Source of the DNA: Juglans regia
Taxonomy: Eukaryota; Streptophyta; Magnoliopsida; Fagales; Juglandaceae
Assembly: GCF_001411555.2 (NCBI RefSeq)
Contig: NC_049903.1
Coordinates: forward strand, 12,086,362-12,150,361
Direction of reading: 5' to 3'
Length of the DNA: 64,000 nt
Position 1 is the first letter of the stretch, and the number at the start of each line of letters is the position of its first letter. Both the position numbers and the translations under genes were made by a program. Positions 59,450 through 64,000 of the stretch are shown here, piece after piece. The notes beneath the pieces were generated by a model that was not told where the DNA came from, ran no database searches, and saw only the letters and a list, made by a program, of their open reading frames with translations.

Positions 59450-62400
59450 ATGAGCGAAGATGGGAAGGGCAGAGGACTCATTGACGATCAGCAGAGTCAA
59501 TTTCACTACGGCACGTTTCAAGGCGTCGCCAACTACAACCCTCCCGCTCCGCAGCCACTGCCTCATCCTGTCGTCGGTTTTCCCCAGCCGGTTCCTCCGC
59601 CTGGATTCACTGTAGATTCCCGCTATAATCACCAACGCCATAATCATTATGGATACCAAACCGTTGAAGGTATGACACCTCTCTATCTGGGGATTTTGAT
59701 AAAGGATGCAGGTATTTGTGAATTATTTCTCGGATATAATGTACGAGACTGGGTGGAAAAAACATAAAATGATTGGGCAATCAAACGTTGTTTTTTTATT
59801 GGTTACAGTGCAAATTATGGTAACTCCACGAACGGAGGTTGTGAGAAGGGCCCAAGACAAAAAAGAAAAAAAAAAGAACGGAGGGTCTAAATTTTATACT
59901 AAATTAGTTTTATTGGGCTATTATTTAATAATAACGTTGTGGTGCTGTTTAATTCATTTTTAAATGTTATAGCTTGAATGTATTGTATTATTTATATGAG
60001 GAGATTTGAAAGAATTAGTCAATTTAAATGGCATCTGTGTAAGTGCAATGATATGGAAGTTGAATTATTGAGCTAATCTTGCTCAAGATCTGTTTTCTTG
60101 CCCAAATGTGGCATGACATAACTCGGCTCTGATGTTGGATCTGAATGATCTCGAAAAGATGGATCTTACTTGAGTTTCTGCGCCTTGTGCTTTAATTTGG
60201 GATTACGACAGGTTGCAGAAACCATGCTTGTGATTCTGGGAGGGAGGGAAAGAGGATGCTATTTTTGAGAAATTTGGAGCTGGAAAAAGCTTGATCAGGA
60301 TCTATTCTGAACTGAAAAAATGACATTAAGTACGGTTGAATAACAGAAGAAATTAAAATTTTGAATCTGAGTGCAAAGAGGGCCGTAGATGCTAGATGGG
60401 AAAACAACATCTGGCATCACATCTTTAGCTTGGGTAGAATTGCATGATGCAATACTTGCTGCAAAGTTGCTCAAATTAAGATCACTTTTGGCGAATTTAG
60501 AATTGTGGAATCTCTGACTTACAGTGATGATGCCTGGATTCATTACATTTTATGCCTTTTAACTTGTCATGTAGAAATGGCTTGGAGGTTTGAAGAACTT
60601 TTCAGCAACTGTTTTCATCAATTAGAAGGATGCTAGGATAGTTTCTTGCTATATATTATAGTTGTTTGGAGGGAAATAATGGAGTTATTTCAAATTGAGA
60701 ATAGTTAGCAGGAAAATCATTTTATAATGGGATATGGTGGGGAGTAGACAATTAGTTTACATTGTGGTGGTTGAGTTTGATTAATTGGAAAATTTTCGAA
60801 TACATGATGCTTAACAGTGGACTATCTTGTACTGTAATGTTGAATAGATAGAGTTGCCTCTGAGGTGGGCTATCTGAAGTGGTAAGGGCCTTGGGCTTGG
60901 TTGTATGCTCCCTCCAACTCTAAGGTTCAAATCCTTTTGGATGCAAACATTTTTGTCGACATCATATGTCCACAGCAACATGTAAATTGGGTATAATCCT
61001 AACCTCAACAAAATTATTTTCTCTTAATTGAAAACTAAAATAAGTTGTTATGTTTTTTCTTTTTTGGCGTTCGTAATGAGAAAGCACGAACCTGTCCATA
61101 GCCGTATTCTTCATAGTACTGCTTCTGAATAGCAGAGCCGAAGTAGAGGGACGTGTTGTATATGAGATATGAAGAGTGCTTCGTCAAATTTAGCAGCATG
61201 AAATCGAAGTTCAACGCCACCACACTACGTTCACATACCCAAAACGAAAAGATTTAACAAAAATGAAAACCTATGGGAATGAAATCCAGGCCGAGCTCCA
61301 AAGATTGGGAATGCTCATTGGATGAACTTCGATGCTTTTCAAATTTTGATAATTGTGTATATTAATTACTTATTGATATTGCTGATAATGAGCAAGTTCT
61401 TATTGATATTCTTGAAAAATTTCAATCCTCATGATATTCTTATGCTGTTCAAGGTTATGCCATTGTTGAGGGAAGACCTGTCAGTGAGCCGTCACTTCCT
61501 TGCTGTGGTATCGGCATGGGCTGGGTCCTGTATGTATGGATGTTTCTTAATTACGCCACTTTAATTTCATCAATTCTCTTCATATGTGTTTTAGGGGTGA
61601 CAATAGGACTTGTAGAGTCAAAAAAATTGAAAAAAAGGAGTTTTGCGGTTTCTAGCTGGCAGTGGCCATGCATTAATGACATGAGGGATTTTTGGAAGAA
61701 TATATATAGATACACATTTTACTGGGCCCAGTATGTTCATAATATATGCCGTATACAATGATGAAATCTTAAAATAGTCAATTGACTTGGTCAAACGAAC
61801 AACTTTGGGCAATCATAGGTTTCGTTTGGCCATGGAAAGAATTTCTAGTCCCACACACTTTTCATGTAAGTTTAAGTTGCCTCTTGAGTGCTCTTTTATT
61901 GGCAATATTGGCTTGCCATTGCAATGCGCTTATTTGACTTCTGCAACTGTTGTGTATTTATGGCTTAATAGCTCTCCCAGACCTAGTTGTAGACTGACTG
62001 TCTTTAGCTAAGGCAGATGGTTGCTTTGCTGCCTATAGTTACTCATGGGCAATGGCACAAGACAAGAGTTGCATGAACAGAGCATTTCAGTAATTGGGTG
62101 AGCTTTTTTTGTAGTGGTTGTAATCGACAAGTGACAACTCTTGCTTTGATTTTTTTTTTTGCAAGGTTTATAACTGGATTCTTTCTTGGTGGCATTCCCT
62201 GGTATATTGGAACTTTTATTCTACTTTGTGTACGAGTGGATTACAGAGAAAAACCTGGATATGTTGCATGCACAGTAGCTGTAAGTGTTTGTATTATACA
62301 GTATCTCATTTTTCTCTTGCATCATGATGTTCACTGGTTATGTTATTTGTTTTCAGCTTCATGATTCCTTGTCCTAATATGGACTTCTTCAATTAGTCTT

Positions 62401-63692
62401 GCTGGTGGTGTTATAGATCTTTTGAGACTAGTTGTTTCTCTTCAAATGGCAATTTATTCATTTACTTTCTAAACTTGCAATTAGTGCGATGGCACCACAG
62501 TTCACAAAAATAACTCTGTCTTAATTACTCACGTTCTGGGAAGTAGTAGATAAGCTTCATGACCCCCTTCAACCTGACCTATTGAATGGACAGTTCGTGT
62601 TTGGGAATAAAAGCTTAATGTTTTAACTTAAAGGAGGGGCTCCTCTTTACTTATTCCATGGTACATATAAGTTTGTTAGGAATATTCGGTGCTGGAAGTA
62701 TTTAGAGTGTGCAATCTAAACTATAGTGTGAACAGTTAGTTATGACAAATTTATTCAGTTGCAGTAGCAGAGGAAAGCTTTTGTTCAAGAGTTGAAAGAG
62801 ATTAGAATAAGGGGAAATATGCTTTCTACTTTCCAACTAATAGGTGTTCTACATTTTGAACAAAAAACTATTAGAATTGACATGTTGTATTTCTCAATTA
62901 AAAAAAACAAACAAACAAACAAATAACACTTGTTCAATTCAGACTGTTAAGGTGGATGAAAAATAGTTAAAAATAGGTGACATAAAATAATCTTGACAGG
63001 ATATGTACATTACAACTTTTTAGTGGTCTGCGGGTAAAATCTGCCAGCTTTGTTTTTTAAAGTTTAGAACGCCTGCTAATTGGAGAGTGAAAGGTATATT
63101 TTCAGCGTAAAATAACTATGAAAGTTTCAGTGAGTTGTTTGTAAGAGTGCCTTGGCTAACCTCCTTGCTAGTAGGATGGTTTTTAGGTTTGAGAGATTTT
63201 ATGCCCATGATGTGTGTTACGGTACCATTCCTTTAAACTAGGCGGGGTCCCGTTCCATTTGTGGTTTCAAACTTCTTGCTAAAATGTCTAATCTGCATTA
63301 TTTGGGTAGAAGTCACCGCTCTGATTCTTTGGTGAATTCAAGGCATCGTGTTTTCAATCATTAGCAAACGCCATAGAAGAGCTTCTTCTGTCTCTGTCTC
63401 TGTCTCTCTCAGGTTTCTATTCCTAATTATACTGCCTGGCTTAAGATCTTTAAGGCTTTCTAATGATGAGATTTAGACTTTCTGCTTACAATGCGCATGA
63501 TCTATGCTTAAGCATTGAATGATGTTTATCTTGTTGAATTGCCCTTTTGTCTGGTTGCTCAGAAAAAGATACTTAACTCTTTTTTATTTTGTTTTTGTTT
63601 TTTTTTTTAAATAATAATTTCTACTCGAGCAGTCGCTACTCGCCGTGATTGCTGTTATGCTTGGGGTAACAAAGGGTACTCGCGTGTGGTGA
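59450..63692 (+). CDS. 60S ribosomal protein L18a-like membrane protein
   Basis: Four exons: 59450-59669, 61454-61529, 62166-62280, 63633-63692; 156 aa. The N-terminal half is Pro/Gln-rich and soluble (YGTFQGVANY, VVGFPQPVPPPG). The second half has LPCCGIGMGWVL running into a membrane stretch (FITGFFLGGIPWYIGTFILL), then RVDYREKPGYVACTVA and a second hydrophobic segment (LLAVIAVMLGV). This is the plant family annotated '60S ribosomal protein L18a-like' (for example Arabidopsis At1g29970). Despite the name, the two membrane segments make a ribosomal role unlikely, and the function is unknown to me. The ATG at 59450 matches the family start; an in-frame ATG at 59372 would add 26 residues. Intron 1 contains a SINE-like copy and an antisense cystinosin-like exon. 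Confidence 0.92.
60862..61012 (+). mobile_element. SINE-like copy in L18a-like intron 1
   Basis: GAAGTGGTAAGGGCCTTGGG followed by CTTGGTTGTATGCTCC and GGTTCAAATCC matches the tRNA-derived 5' part of the SINE at 21542-21769 (there GGTTGTATGCTCCCCTAG). The 3' part diverges, so it is truncated or a related subfamily. Confidence 0.6.
61092..61229 (-). pseudogene. Isolated cystinosin-like exon, antisense
   Basis: The minus strand encodes SVVALNFDFMLLNLTKHSSY followed by LIYNTSLYF and AIQKQYYEEYGYG, and then a splice donor (GGACAG|GTTCGT). This closely matches the first PQ-loop region of plant cystinosin homologues (lysosomal or vacuolar cystine transporter, for example Arabidopsis At5g40670). No neighbouring cystinosin exons are seen within the 1.8-kb intron. 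It therefore looks like a captured or left-over fragment, although the exon itself is open and its donor intact. Confidence 0.8.
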
Positions 63693-64000
63693 GATTAAGA
63701 TCAGCTACAAAGTTGAATGCATGGAGATACCTGTATGCAAAAGAGCAACTGATTGCTAATATACTTTTACTGGGACTCAGAGGTTGTTCTACCTTGTATT
63801 TATGTAATTATTATGTTTATGTTGTTGTGGCATTCTTTCTGACGTGCTTGCAAAATGCCTACTTATTGAGTAGATTGCCAAATATTTGAAGAAAAGAAAA
63901 GAAAATTAAGTATTTATAAACTTGAGCTTAAAATTTGTTCGTACTCCATTTAATAATATTATAGTCATATAAATTCGGTGCATGTCTTTTACTGTCACAC
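63693..64000 (+). other. 3' flank of the L18a-like gene
   Basis: Probable 3' UTR and downstream DNA to the window edge. No further gene start is seen. Confidence 0.45.

Overview
This is a stretch of plant nuclear DNA, almost certainly from a woody eudicot. The evidence is AT-rich introns and spacers, GT-AG (and some GC-AG) introns, a plastid-type MraY, a plant sterol C-22 desaturase, and dense MITE, LINE, SINE, hAT and Helitron debris. The commonest repeat has ends like GGC(T/C)(T/C)GTTTGGAT followed by runs of CATCTCAACTCATCTC. I associate such repeats with Fagales, perhaps the walnut family, but that species guess is inference only.

Six protein-coding genes, all on the + strand, can be modelled to the base. 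In order they are: (1) a DUF642 cell-wall protein with a probable GPI tail, 2033-7410, 3 exons, 393 aa; (2) a La-related RNA-binding protein of the LARP6a type, 10582-23915, 11 exons, 375 aa; (3) a plastid-type phospho-MurNAc-pentapeptide transferase (MraY), 29988-33957, 7 exons, 483 aa; (4) cytosolic ribosomal protein uS11/RPS14, 37274-40043, 6 exons, 150 aa, whose first coding exon is only the ATG; (5) intronless CYP710A, the sterol C-22 desaturase that makes stigmasterol, 42898-44433, 511 aa; (6) a small membrane protein of the '60S ribosomal L18a-like' family, 59450-63692, 4 exons, 156 aa. They are not an operon-like unit. However, the DUF642, CYP710A and L18a-like order recalls the Arabidopsis At2g34480-At2g34510 neighbourhood, so the window is probably an old syntenic block swollen by transposons.

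Mobile DNA fills the rest. The best-resolved pieces are: a 4.08-kb hAT element (25374-29451, 8-bp target duplication TCTCATAT, decayed transposase on the minus strand) sitting inside a MITE; a 503-bp solo LTR (8042-8544, duplication ATAAT), also inside a MITE; a 2.47-kb Helitron (46479-48949, TC...CTAG ends) carrying a GC-rich tandemly duplicated segment and a nested Mutator-like MITE; a tRNA-derived SINE with a 13-bp duplication (21542-21769); and a broken LINE split by later insertions (15397 to about 21300). The SINE and LINE lie in the 7.9-kb sixth intron of LARP6. A single cystinosin-like exon lies antisense in intron 1 of the L18a-like gene. The region 52319-57660 looks like a large non-autonomous LTR-type repeat without recognisable coding. 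I see no rRNA, tRNA or CRISPR. No wholly new system is evident; the most useful leads are the plastid MraY, the captured fragments and the nested insertions.
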